From: an uncultured Caldilinea sp.
GTDB lineage: Bacteria; Chloroflexota; Anaerolineae; Caldilineales; Caldilineaceae
Length of the DNA: 64,000 bases
Direction of reading: 5' to 3'
Assembly: GCF_937128415.1 (NCBI RefSeq)
Contig: NZ_CAKZMJ010000084.1
Span: 1 to 64,000, forward strand
In this document: positions 1-29,261 of the stretch, in pieces
Layout: the number at the start of each line of letters is the position of its first letter
Numbering within the stretch: the stretch's first letter is position 1
Made by a program: the position numbers and the translations under genes
The notes under the pieces: generated by a model
The model's database searches: none
Told to the model about the DNA's origin: nothing
The model's input: only the letters and a program-made list of their open reading frames with translations

Positions 1-922
<922 letters not shown>

Positions 923-1013
923 CTTGAATCTACAGCTTGTGGGCGTTTATTGTGATTTTTATCTTAAATCCTTTCCGTTTTGCATGACGAATTCCCGACG
1001 AAATAAGCGGTGA

Positions 1014-1916
1014 TTAAAAAGAGATGGCGGGGTCAAGCATCGACGGCTCGAGCGTGAAAACTGCGAACGATTCGCCTGTAGGGCGAAAGCCGAACGCATG
1101 ATAAATGTCTTTGGCGCGTTGATTGCTGGCCTGGGTGTTGAGGAGAGCGCGCATACACCCGTGACGTTGCGCTTGCAACAACGCCTCCCCGAAAAGGGCG
1201 CGGCCGATTCCTCGTCCTCGCCAGTCGGGATGCACCGCCAGCCGCACCAACAGGCAGGTCTCCTCCAGAAATTGAAAGGCCATGTACCCAACCAGTTGAT
1301 CGCCCACCTGCGCGACCAACACCGGACCTGCGTCCAGGGCGTCTTGCATCTGGCGGCGAGAATAGCGCCAGAGCGGCTCAAACGCACAGGCGTCCAGCGT
1401 TGTCAGGGCGCCCAGCTCCGTCGCTGCGGCCTGACGAATGCGACACGCTGCGGCGACGTCGAACTGCGGCCATCGTCGCCTCTGCAGGTCTTCGAGGGAG
1501 AAGAACTCGACGCGCTCGGCCTGCGCCATGCCGGCGCTGCGCAGGGCGCGATCGAGCCAGCTTTGTCGACTGTAAACAATGATTAGATAGGGCTGATGCT
1601 TCTCCAGCATGCGAGCCAATGCGCGCAACAGCACGCGCAGCGCTTCGGTCGGGGAGATGGGACGCTGAAAAGCCATTCCCTGTAGATAGACGCGCCGCGG
1701 CGCCGATTCACCCGTCGGCGCAGGCGTCTCCTCGCAGACGAAGATCAATAAAGCGAGCAGCGCGTCCTCTGCATTGCGCTCCAACACCAGGCAGCGCTGC
1801 TCTCGAACCGCAAGCTCGATGCCATCAAAATTCAAGTGGACCTGCTGACGCGGAGCGCTGCTCAACAGGCGACGAAGAGGCTCAACATCCGCTGCTTCGG
1901 CGATGCGAACCTGCAT
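1014..1916 (-). CDS. GNAT-family N-acetyltransferase
   Basis: A cytoplasmic protein of about 300 residues. The C-terminal ~140 residues form a GNAT domain: VRLAVHPDWRGRGIGRALF is the acetyl-CoA pyrophosphate-binding motif A (R/Q-x-x-G-x-G/A), followed by NTQASNQRAKDIYHAFGFRPTG, typical of motif B in RimI-like enzymes. The N-terminal half begins MQVRIAEAADVEPLRRLL, a GNAT-like first strand and helix, so this may be a tandem or degenerate double-GNAT protein. I use the ATG at 1916 rather than the longer 1982 start because a purine-rich GGGAAAGGGA lies just upstream and the longer N-terminus adds no recognisable fold. The acceptor substrate cannot be predicted. It is divergent from the BTAD regulator. 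Confidence 0.8.
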   Translation of the reverse strand: MQVRIAEAADVEPLRRLLSSAPRQQVHLNFDGIELAVREQRCLVLERNAEDALLALLIFVCEETPAPTGESAPRRVYLQGMAFQRPISPTEALRVLLRALARMLEKHQPYLIIVYSRQSWLDRALRSAGMAQAERVEFFSLEDLQRRRWPQFDVAAACRIRQAAATELGALTTLDACAFEPLWRYSRRQMQDALDAGPVLVAQVGDQLVGYMAFQFLEETCLLVRLAVHPDWRGRGIGRALFGEALLQAQRHGCMRALLNTQASNQRAKDIYHAFGFRPTGESFAVFTLEPSMLDPAISF

Positions 1917-2259
1917 GGCGTCCCTTTCCCTCATTCCCAAAGTTCCTGCGCCACGATCCGCTGGGGCGTTCGGTTTCGGCAATAAGTTTAGGCCACGACG
2001 CCCTCAAGCGCAACGTGGGTGCGCGTTGCGTACATCGTTCCGGTTGCGACGAGGTTCCGGTCATGACAGGAGCATTGCGTTTGGTGGAGCCAGACAAAAG
2101 AGAGGGGACAACAAAACCGCCATCCCCTCGCCCGGAGATTGCGATCGGCGCCGGGGGATGCGCCGATCCGCACAGCTTTTTGGGGGAGGTCGGGGAATCC
2201 ACATGTTGTCCCAAACAGCATTGCGGGGGGAGATGTTTGTTTCTACTTTAGCAAATTCA

Positions 2260-2289
2260 CGTCAAAAGATCGTCAAAAAGTTTTTGACG
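2260..2289. promoter_or_regulatory. Phased CGTCAAAA boxes, candidate operator
   Basis: CGTCAAAA occurs at 2260-2267 and 2271-2278, and its inverted complement TTTTGACG at 2282-2289. The three boxes start 11 bp apart, one helical turn. The last two form a perfect 9+1+9 palindrome (2271-2289). The boxes lie about 28 bp upstream of the proposed -35 of the BTAD gene. SARP-type BTAD regulators are known to bind direct repeats at 11-bp spacing, which makes self-regulation a reasonable inference. Confidence 0.5.
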
Positions 2290-2316
2290 CAAAGGCGTTC
2301 CGTATCATCGAACCGT

Positions 2317-2345
2317 TTGGCGAGGAGCTCCTTCGTTGATAGAAT
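2317..2345 (+). promoter_or_regulatory. Candidate promoter of the BTAD-STAND-WD40 gene
   Basis: TTGGCG at 2317-2322, a 17-base spacer, and TAGAAT at 2340-2345 preceded by TG at 2337-2338 (extended -10). The predicted start near 2352 leaves a leader of about 30 bases before the ATG at 2382. Confidence 0.45.
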
Positions 2346-2381
2346 CAACTTGCAACCATCGGACGACAGCAACAAACTTCG

Positions 2382-6839
<4,458 letters not shown>

Positions 6840-6893
6840 TAGAGGGTGACGATGTGTTGCGCCTGGCTCACTTCTCACTTCACCGTCGCTGCG

Positions 6894-6902
6894 TGATATA
6901 AT
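6894..6902 (+). promoter_or_regulatory. Extended -10 promoter of DedA-like gene
   Basis: TG at 6894-6895, one base, then a perfect TATAAT at 6897-6902. No good -35 is needed or seen. The predicted start near 6909 leaves a ~60-base leader to the ATG at 6971, which has an AAGGA Shine-Dalgarno sequence just upstream. Confidence 0.6.
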
Positions 6903-6970
6903 TCACAAAGACAAGCATCACCTCAGGGACGGATGCCTCTTTCAATCATCCCCTTCAAACGAAGGAATTT

Positions 6971-7600
<630 letters not shown>

Positions 7601-7638
7601 ATCGACGCGCGCCTCGGCGATTGGCGATGGACAAGCTT

Positions 7639-9927
<2,289 letters not shown>

Positions 9928-9938
<11 letters not shown>

Positions 9939-10872
9939 CCTCTCTCCACCATCGACGCGTCAACCAGCCGGCCAGCCCGATCGGCGGCCCGATGAGCGCA
10001 AAGACGACCACCATCATGGCCGCCGCCTCGCCGAGACGCAGATGGGTGAAGGCTTCCTCGTACATCAGAAAAGGCAACAGCGTAGTGGCGTAGCCAGGGC
10101 CGCCGCCGGTCATGAGGATCACGGGCGTCAGGCTGCTATGGATGGCCATCACCAGATCGCGGATCAGCAGCAGCAAAAGCCAGGGCGCCAGCCAGGGCAG
10201 CGTGATATGCCAGAAGGTGCGCAGACGATCGGCGCCGTCGATCTGCGCGGCGTCGTAGATGCTGTCGGGCGCAGTGCGCCACGCCGCAATGAGCAGCAAC
10301 ATTCCTTCCCCCACGCGCACCGCCGCCACGATGACGAGCGACGCCAGCGCCGTGCGCGGGTCGACGAGCCAGGCGGGCGTCGGCAGCCCGAGCCAGGCCA
10401 ACGTCAGATTGATCGGCCCATACAGCGGATTCAAGAGCCACAGCCAGATCAGCGCGTAGGCGACGTCGGGCAGGACGCTGGTCAGATAGACCGCAGCGCG
10501 ATGGACGCGCACGCCCCGCCGTTCAGGGTGAAGCAACAACGCAATCATGAGCGCGCCGAGCGCCTGCAGCGGCGCGGCGCTAAACGCAAAGACCAGCGTG
10601 TTGCGCAGCGCAATCCAAAAGACTTCGCGACGAAAAATTACGGCGAAATTCTCAATCCCTCTCCAGGTTGGCGGGGAAAGCGCATCGTATTGCACAAAGG
10701 CCAGCGCAAAACTCAAGAATGCAGGCAGGACGACCAAAAGCAGCGCGCCGAATACGAACGGCGCAGCCATCAGCCAAAGCTGCGCATGCCAGAGCTGTCC
10801 AGGGCGGAAGAAGCGCGAGGCGGTTATTTGGGATGAAGCGGAAGCGGCTCCGCTGCGTTTCGCTGCCATCAT
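9928..10872 (-). CDS. ABC sugar transporter permease, MalF-like
   Basis: About 314 residues with six membrane segments and the EAA motif SIYDAAQIDGADRLRTFWHI. First gene of the three-gene sugar import operon. The reading frame is open to a TTG at 10887, but a candidate -10 (CATAAT preceded by TG) lies at 10892-10887 on this strand, so translation probably begins at one of the tandem ATGs at 10872 or 10869. Neither has a Shine-Dalgarno sequence, which suggests a very short leader or leaderless mRNA. It is divergent from the NAD synthetase gene. Confidence 0.85.
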
Positions 10873-10886
10873 GGATACGAAGATCA

Positions 10887-10895
10887 ATTATGGCA
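10887..10895 (-). promoter_or_regulatory. Candidate extended -10 for the sugar ABC operon
   Basis: On the minus strand TG, one base, then CATAAT (10892-10887). It lies only 15-20 bases upstream of the first plausible ATG, which is why the longer TTG start was rejected. Confidence 0.35.
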
Positions 10896-11076
10896 CACTC
10901 GCCGATCGCAGGGCGAATCGCAAAGCCTCTCTTCGTGTACAATGATTTCAATGTTTTGGACAGGCGCTGCAGCTTGATGGCGTCGATTCCGAGAAAGAGC
11001 GCATCGATCTCGCCATTTTCTTTGCGCCTTGACGGCTTTGCGTTGACTCTGTTTTCACAGCGGAAGGTTTGCAAAT

Positions 11077-13059
<1,983 letters not shown>

Positions 13060-13088
13060 TCTGGGGTTCCTTGTAACTTCTAAATGTT

Positions 13089-13116
13089 TTGAAATTTATG
13101 GGCGACATGCTACACT
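13089..13116 (+). promoter_or_regulatory. Promoter of the potABCD operon
   Basis: TTGAAA at 13089-13094, 16-base spacer, TACACT at 13111-13116 with TG at 13108-13109. The predicted start near 13123 leaves an unusually long leader of about 180 bases before potA. I recognise no riboswitch in it. Confidence 0.5.
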
Positions 13117-13290
13117 TTCATCCCAAGCTTTTCCTCAAGGGCGTGGACAGAGGACGATTTTTCAGAAAAAAAATTGCACTCTGAGCGGTTTTCTCTGGAG
13201 TTGTCTACTTTCACACGCAGTCCCTGAGATGCAGGAAATCGAGTCGAGGCTTCACAGATCTGCCCTCTAGCGGATGTTCGCTCTTGGAGT

Positions 13291-14403
<1,113 letters not shown>

Positions 14404-14408
14404 CCGGT

Positions 14409-16148
<1,740 letters not shown>

Positions 16149-16170
16149 TTGGACAGAAAGGATGCGACTC

Positions 16171-17313
<1,143 letters not shown>

Positions 17314-17397
17314 GCGGAGGGAGCGCCCCAAGCGCGCAACCATAGCATCCGGTGGAGCCAGGGTCGAGACTTCCAATCGAGCGGCGCAGAATGCAAC

Positions 17398-17425
17398 AAG
17401 GGGGTGGCTGTCCAGCCACCCCCTT
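17398..17425 (+). terminator. Terminator hairpin of the potABCD operon
   Basis: A perfect 13-bp stem (AAGGGGGTGGCTG with its complement) closed by TC, at 17398-17410 and 17413-17425, about 85 bases after potD. The downstream GATCGATTTT supplies a weak U tract. It could also serve the convergent receiver gene. Confidence 0.65.
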
Positions 17426-17561
17426 GATCGATTTTGGGACCCGAATCGACAGAGGCTCGATTGCCCCGCATGGGGCGCCGTTGACGGTGAGAAGACGGTT
17501 GAGCGATGTGCGACGATGACTCCTTCGATGGCTCAAGCCCTCATTGACAGACAGGGATTGC

Positions 17562-19871
<2,310 letters not shown>

Positions 19872-19954
19872 AGATTCGTCTCCATGGCTTCACAAGGTGT
19901 CGGTACGGGCGACCGGTGCAATCGAATCCTGCGCTGAGTTCTTTGCTTCGTTGC

Positions 19955-20023
<69 letters not shown>

Positions 20024-20127
20024 TGCCTCCTTCGTGAGTCGCCGAGATCGAGAGTGCGTGATCTGTGTTGCGTGTTGCGTGTTTCGTAACGAAACTCAAC
20101 ACACGGCGCGAAACACGCGGCGCATGT

Positions 20128-20598
<471 letters not shown>

Positions 20599-20648
20599 TT
20601 CCCCATCACCTCTTTCCGGATCGCCTCTTTTATCGAATCGACGAAATT

Positions 20649-20678
20649 ACTGTACTATGCGGAATTGTGATTTGTCAA
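20649..20678 (-). promoter_or_regulatory. Promoter of the Lrp/AsnC-type gene
   Basis: On the minus strand a perfect TTGACA (20678-20673), an 18-base spacer, and TACAGT (20654-20649). The predicted start near 20642 gives a ~45-base leader. Confidence 0.55.
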
Positions 20679-20693
20679 GCCCCTAAAATGCAA

Positions 20694-20726
20694 AATTGTC
20701 ACAAATATTCTATCTTTGTGACAATT
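20694..20726. promoter_or_regulatory. 33-bp dyad, candidate Lrp/AsnC operator
   Basis: AATTGTCACAAA at 20694-20705 and its exact complement TTTGTGACAATT at 20715-20726, spacer 9 bases. Each arm is itself nearly palindromic. Related half-sites (TTGTGA, TTGTCA) recur at the -35 element just downstream, as expected for cooperative binding. Confidence 0.55.
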
Positions 20727-20762
20727 CTTCATGATTTTGTTGAATAGAATGAGGATTACAAC

Positions 20763-20783
20763 AGGGCTCTTCGGCGGAGCCTT
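20763..20783 (-). terminator. Small hairpin after the hypothetical gene
   Basis: GGCTC and GAGCC arms around a 7-base loop lie 13 bases beyond the stop at 20796. The following T-rich stretch is poor, so termination is uncertain. Confidence 0.3.
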
Positions 20784-20795
20784 GCAACGGCGGCG

Positions 20796-21245
<450 letters not shown>

Positions 21246-21322
21246 TTGAAGTGCGGTTTGTGTGGTTTGCGTTGTCCAGGCGTGAACCTGGAGACTGTCT
21301 TTTGGGAATTCTCCGCCCTGCG

Positions 21323-22447
21323 TCAGCCAAGAGGCTCAGGTCGTCGTAGTTTCACGCGCATCACCTTGTAGTCATGAGCCCCGAAGCGATATTTGTACTC
21401 CTCGTCTCCCTGCATGAAGTCGAAGACGCGACATCCAGAGGCAATCGCATATTGAATCGCATAGCCCAAGAGCACCCATCCGGGGCTGAGGTGCGCATGC
21501 GACGCCGGATCGTAGCCTGAATTATACAGCCAAAAGCGCCGATCGTACTCAAATGCAAAAAGCGCCGCCGCCTTCTCTCCGTCGAGGGTCAGGAAAAAAA
21601 GGCGCAGGATGTCCGCCTCTAACAACCGCCGCGCCGCCGCCAGGAAGAAACGATGCATCTGCGGCGTCATAAATTCGGCCTTGTCCGGTCGGCTTGCTCG
21701 CTGCAAGGCCACAAAATCGTCCACCTCGGAGTCCAACGTGCGCAAGTCCTGCACCAGATGAAACCCCACGGCAGCCTCGCGCTCTGCGCGGCGCTGCTTG
21801 CGGCGAATTTCATGGCGTTGCTTCTTGTCCACCTGATTGCTCAGGTACTCTTCATAGCGCATCGGCAGCGGAAACTGCGGGGCGGTGTCCTCCTGCATCA
21901 CCTTCACATCGACGCCGGCCCGCCGGGCGATTTCCGGCAACTCCTGATAGGTCAGGCTGGCTTCGGGCAAGTTGCAAAGGTCGACGATGTCCCAGGCGGG
22001 CGCCTCGGGGCTGCACAGCCACTGAAGGAACGCTGCATACACCTGTTTCTCCCAACCGCGCGCCACGATCAGGTCGAGATAATCGCTGACCTCGATGCAG
22101 CCGACAATGTTAAATTGCCGTTTGCCTGCATCCTCCCCATTCTGGATTTCACGAAGAAACAGCGGCGCAATGCCGACCAGTTCATTGTTATGACGGCGCC
22201 GAAACGCCACAATCCACAGTGCTCCGTCTCCCAGCTGCTCCCACCAGGTGGTCTGCCATTCGTGCGTCAGAAAGAGCGAGTTGAACCGGGCGCGGCGCAC
22301 CAGGTCATTCCACTCGGCCCGCAACGCCTCAAAGCCATCGGGGCGCGCGTCGGGGCCATACACCACCCAGCGCAGAGGGGATGAATTCACATCGGGAGTC
22401 TGGCTCATGAGATCTGGTCTGTCTTGAACCAGGCAATCGCCATTCAT
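21323..22447 (-). CDS. BcsL/CelD-like acetyltransferase (Acetyltransf_6, FemAB-related GNAT)
   Basis: A 374-residue cytoplasmic protein with the double-GNAT arrangement of the BcsL/CelD family. Visible are LTHEWQTTWWEQLGDGALWIVAFRR in the first half, and LRLFFLTLDGEKAAALFAFEY, LYNSGYDPA, LSPGWVLLGYAIQYAIASGC and FDFMQGDEEYKYRFGA in the second, the last being the most conserved family signature. Such enzymes are associated with exopolysaccharide or cell-surface modification. AGGAGGAG lies about 12 bases upstream of the ATG; a second ATG at 22408 lacks one. The acceptor is unknown. Confidence 0.82.
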   Translation of the reverse strand: MNGDCLVQDRPDLMSQTPDVNSSPLRWVVYGPDARPDGFEALRAEWNDLVRRARFNSLFLTHEWQTTWWEQLGDGALWIVAFRRRHNNELVGIAPLFLREIQNGEDAGKRQFNIVGCIEVSDYLDLIVARGWEKQVYAAFLQWLCSPEAPAWDIVDLCNLPEASLTYQELPEIARRAGVDVKVMQEDTAPQFPLPMRYEEYLSNQVDKKQRHEIRRKQRRAEREAAVGFHLVQDLRTLDSEVDDFVALQRASRPDKAEFMTPQMHRFFLAAARRLLEADILRLFFLTLDGEKAAALFAFEYDRRFWLYNSGYDPASHAHLSPGWVLLGYAIQYAIASGCRVFDFMQGDEEYKYRFGAHDYKVMRVKLRRPEPLG

Positions 22448-22639
22448 GGGGTGTTCTTTCTCCTCCTAAGTCGCTCGGCTCAAAGGATATACTCCATCGA
22501 CCCGACTTTGGTTTCCTATTTAGCATAACGTATAGAGTATAACGCAGCCGATGGAAACAACAGTAGTTCGGCGCACCAAGTTGACAAGCGATGAACGTTC
22601 CAACAGATCTTTCAAGGTTCCTGTCTGACGGCCATTTCG

Positions 22640-22648
22640 TGGTATACT
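22640..22648 (+). promoter_or_regulatory. Extended -10 promoter of the radical-SAM operon
   Basis: TG at 22640-22641, one base, then TATACT at 22643-22648. The ~75-base leader contains two hairpins: GTGGG/CCCAC around TTCAAAC (22667-22683) and CCGGGC/GCCCGG (about 22684-22702). Confidence 0.5.
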
Positions 22649-22729
22649 AAAATTTCCTGACAACAAGTGGGTTCAAACCCCACCCGGGCTGAATGACGCC
22701 CGGCGGATGCGAAGGAAAAGGAGTTTCTC

Positions 22730-24778
<2,049 letters not shown>

Positions 24779-24781
24779 GAA

Positions 24782-25628
<847 letters not shown>

Positions 25629-25636
<8 letters not shown>

Positions 25637-28600
25637 CCGTTGATTTTACGCCGGGAAAAGCCGCCTTGCTCAACGTCTTCGCAACCACCTCCGCCAATTC
25701 TGCGATGGAAGGCGGCTTGTTGAGCCAACCGCTCAGCCCCAGGGAGCGCAGCTCGGCGGGATCAAAGTCGAACGCATGGCCGGTCATCAGCACCACCGGC
25801 ACCCGACATCCTCGTCTGCGCAGCTCCTTCAACAGGCTTACGCCGCCCATTTGAGGCATCACGATGTCGCTGATCACCAGGTCTACGGCTGCACACGGTT
25901 CCAATGCCCTCAACGCCTCTACGCCGTTCGCAGCGGCGAGCACGCGATAATTCCAGGCGCTGAGCAGCTCCACCAGCGCCTTGCGCACAAACTCTTCATC
26001 TTCGACAACCAGAATGGTCTCACCCTGTCCTCGAGGCGTGATGGACGCCGTTGCGGCGACAAATTGCCCATCGTTCGGCAAGGGAACGGCGGGAAGGTAG
26101 ATGGTGAAGGTGGCGCCGGCGCCGGGCGCGCTCTCCACCGTAATATGGCCTTCGTGCTGGGCGACGATGCCCTGCACCTGCGGCAAGCCCAGGCCGGTGC
26201 CCTTGCCAGGCGCTTTGGTGGTGAAAAATGGCTCGAAGATGCGATCGCCGATTTCCGGCGGGATGCCTACGCCTGTATCCGAAACGGTCAGCTGCACCCA
26301 TAGACCGGGCTTCATGCCGAAGACAGGCGCGTTCTTCTCGTCAATTTGACGCCGATGAAGGGCGATGCGCAGTCGTCCGCCTTCCGGCATGGCGTCGCGC
26401 GCGTTGAGGGCGAGATTCATGACCATTTGCTGCATGCGCGTTGGGTCGGCGTTGACGAGGTAGTCCTCAGGTTCATAATCCAGTCGAATTTCAATATTCT
26501 CCGGGAGCGTCTGCCGCAACAGCTTCACCTGCTCTTTAAGCAGCGTCAGCAGGTCAAAGGTCTGTCGCTCGATCACCGAGCGCCGGCTGAAGTCCAGGAT
26601 CTGGCGGATCATCTGCGTGGCGCGCAACGCCTGCTGACGGATTGTGAGCAGCCGTTCGCGCTCGCGTTCGCTCAGGGACGGCGACTCGGCCGTCAGTTCG
26701 GCGTAGGCGACGATCACCGACATGATGTTGTTAAAGTCGTGGGCGATGCCGGCGGCCAGTTGGCCGACCGCCGCCAGCCGCTCCTGGGCGTAGAGTTGAC
26801 GTTGCACCTCGCGGCGTTCGGTGACGTCGCGAATCACGACCACCCAACCGGAGGAGGCATTGTGCGTTACAGGTTGCGCCGTCGCCTCAAAGATGCGTTT
26901 TCCGCGCTGGATCGTGCGCCAGTGACCGGGCCGCGCCGACGCCAGCAGTTCGTCGACGTCGCAGTCGCCAAGGCGCGTGAGGGTTTCGGACGGGCTGTCC
27001 ACCAGCTCGTGGAGAAACGCCTCGGCCAGGGGGTTGGCGTTGAGGATGCGCTTTTCGGCGTCAAGCAGGAGGATGCCGTCGGGCGTACTGTGCATGATCT
27101 GCGCCAGCTGCTCCGCCTGCGCCTTCACCTGTTCGAGCAGTCGCGCCCGCTCTTCCTCATCGCGCACCCGCTCGGTGATGTCCTGTTTGATGCCGACAAA
27201 ATGCGTGATCTCGCCCTCTGCGTTGCGCACCGGCGTGATCGTCTGCTCTTCATGATAGAGAGTTCCGTCCTTGCGTCTGTTGATGAGGCGGCCGCGCCAG
27301 GGCTTCCCCGCCAGGATCGTGCTCCACATCGTTTCGTAAAACTCCTGGCTTTGCAGCCCAGAACGAACAAGGTCCTTGGGGTTGCGTCCCACCGCCTCCT
27401 CCAGCGTGTAGCCGGTCAACGCCGAAAACGCCGGGTTGACCCAAACGATCAGCCCCTCACGGTCGGTGATGACGATGCCGTTGGCGGCGTTGTGCAGCGC
27501 CGCCTCGCGCAGGCGCTGTCGCTCCTCCTCCATCATCATTTCCGTCACATCGCGGTCGACCCCATATAATTTTTGAATCGAGCCATCTGGGGCGAGCTGC
27601 GCCTGGGCGTAGGTCTCGATGAAACGGATGGCGCCATCCGGACGAATGATGCGATAATGAGTATGGGCGACCCGGTCGCCTTCTCCCTTGAAGGCGGCTT
27701 CCTCCGCTGCAAGCGCCTGCGGCAAATCTTCGGGATGGACCAAAGCGCGCCACGCTCCTGGGGTGGGGGAGAAGGTTTCTGGGGAAACGCCATAAATTTC
27801 ATACATGCGCTCATCCCAGATTTCGACGCCGCTCCTTAGATCGGCTTCCCAAACGCCCAGGCCTGCGGCGCGAGCAGCTATCTCCAGGCGCTGTAGGCTT
27901 TGCTGCAGGTTGCGCTCGCTCTGGCGCTGCTTCTCCTCCGCTGCGACGCGCGGCGTGACATCTTCATGGGCGATCAACGCCCGCATGGAGCCTTCGCCGG
28001 GGAAACGGACAATGCGGGTGCGAAGCCAGCGTATCTCATTCGGCGCCGGCAGAGGATGTTCCAGCTCAATCGACGCCTGCTCGCCCGCCAGCACGGAACG
28101 GATCGCGGCCGCCAGCCGGGCGAAATGTTCATCGCCGGCGGCTGCGGCGTCGCAAAAGGCCAGATAATCGGCGCCTTCGTTCAGCAGGCGTCGCCCTGGA
28201 GGAAAGTCGTCGGCGGAGCGCCATGGTTTGTTGACGGCGAGAATGACGCCGTTGCTATCCAGAATGGCGATCTGCGCAGAGAGGTGATCCAGGATGCCGG
28301 AGACAAAGCGCTCGCGTTCGACCAGGCGACGATTGGCCAACGCCAGCTCATTCATCTTGGCTTCGAGCTTCTGCACCAACGCTTCATTATAAAGCCGGTA
28401 AAATTCGACGTCTGCCGACTCTCCTGTCAAGACCGGCGGCGATCCGGAGGCTGTTTCGGTCAGAACTTGCTGAACATGGTGGAGAAAGACGTCATTTTCA
28501 AGCGGTCCGATGAGATAGCGCGCAGCGCCCAGCCGCAGCCCTAGCTCGGCGTCTTTTTCGTCGTAAAACGTGGCGGTGTAGAAGATGAACGGAATGCGCC

Positions 28601-28820
28601 GCAGCGCCTCATCGCTCAGGCAAGCGCGGCGCAGCGCAAAGCCGTCCATCACCGGCATCAACACGTCTGAAATGATCAGATCGGGCTGCGTCTGACGAGC
28701 GATGCTCAGCGCTTCGGCGCCGTTCGTCGCCGTCAATACGCGATGACCGTGCGCTTCCAGAAGCGTGCGCTCCAGATACCGGTTCGCCTCGTGGTCATCC
28801 GCCACCAAAATGGTCGCCAT
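25629..28820 (-). CDS. Hybrid sensor histidine kinase (REC-PAS-HisKA-HATPase-REC)
   Basis: 1063 residues without membrane segments, so a soluble sensor. Residues 1-120 are a receiver with Asp52 (DLIISDVLMP). About three PAS/PAC modules follow (around 200-650; for example ITHFVGIKQDITERV and VVVIRDVTERREVQ). The kinase core has His694 in AAGIAHDFNN, an N box NLALNARDAMPEGG and G boxes DTGVGIPPEI and KGTGLGL. A second receiver occupies the last 130 residues with Asp985 (DLVISDIVMP). The N-terminal and C-terminal receivers suggest integration into a phosphorelay. Immediately upstream lies the 57-bp repeat array. Confidence 0.93.
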
Positions 28821-29261
28821 AAGATCTCCTGTAATTGGTCATTTCTTCCGGCCAGGAACTGCGGCTGCGAGCCGCAGCTACGGGCGGTGCGCCTGCGCTA
28901 ACTGCATGCCAGGAACTGCGGCTACGAGCCGCAGCTACGGACGGTGTGTCTGCGCTAACTGCATGCCAGGAACTGCGGCTGCGAGCCGCAGCTACGGACG
29001 GTGCGCCTGCGCTAACTGCATGCCAGGAACTGCGGCTGCGAGCCGCAGCTACGGGCGGTGCGCCTGCGCTAACTGCATGCCAGGAACTGCGGCTCGTAGC
29101 CGCAGCTACGGGCGGTGCGCCTGCGGCTCGTAGCCGCCCCCATTGTCGGGTGATTTTATGAAAATCATAAGCCGGTTGGCTTCCGCGCCATGCTCCGCTC
29201 GCTTTGGCGCAGCTCCTGCTATCGGACGCTGAATTCGTTCGGTGTGCACTTTATCCCCTCA
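28821..29261. other. Intergenic region dominated by a repeat array
   Basis: 441 bases between two signalling genes. About 290 are the 57-bp tandem array; the rest (29141-29261) shows nothing recognisable. Open frames through the array arise because 57 is a multiple of three. Confidence 0.7.
28851..29140. repeat. Tandem 57-bp REP-like array, about 4.8 units
   Basis: Units begin at 28851, 28908, 28965, 29022 and 29079 with only a few substitutions between them; the fifth diverges near 29124. Each unit contains an 8-bp palindrome CTGCGGCT-NNN-AGCCGCAG followed by CTAC. On the minus strand this reads GTAG-C followed by the hairpin, the layout of REP elements mobilised by RAYT (TnpA_REP) transposases. 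The fifth unit has an altered loop (CGT). No spacers are present, so it is not a CRISPR array. Confidence 0.85.

Larger units (their letters stand above)
1917..2381. other. Divergent intergenic region between GNAT and BTAD genes
   Basis: No credible gene is seen in these 465 bases; the open frames crossing it lack family motifs and ribosome-binding sites. It contains two perfect hairpins (2102-2108 with 2123-2129; 2143-2151 with 2160-2168), a GC-poor stretch from about 2230, three phased boxes at 2260-2289 and a candidate promoter at 2317-2345, the last two annotated separately. Confidence 0.6.

Noticed and set aside
20082..20096. GTTTCGT-A-ACGAAAC palindrome as an operator
   Set aside because: It lies just downstream of the Lrp-type gene in a low-complexity stretch of GTGTTGCGTG repeats, without a promoter nearby, so it was not annotated.
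22667..22690. A complete tRNA gene
   Set aside because: Only a T-arm-like hairpin is present; no acceptor 5' strand, D-arm or anticodon arm can be built upstream.
28851..29140. Possible CRISPR array
   Set aside because: Units are contiguous 57-bp repeats without variable spacers, and no cas gene is nearby.
28765..29161. Repetitive open frames through the 57-bp array that would encode cysteine- or alanine-rich repeat proteins
   Set aside because: They arise because the repeat length is divisible by three; several frames are open at once, there is no ribosome-binding site, and the hairpin structure explains the sequence better.
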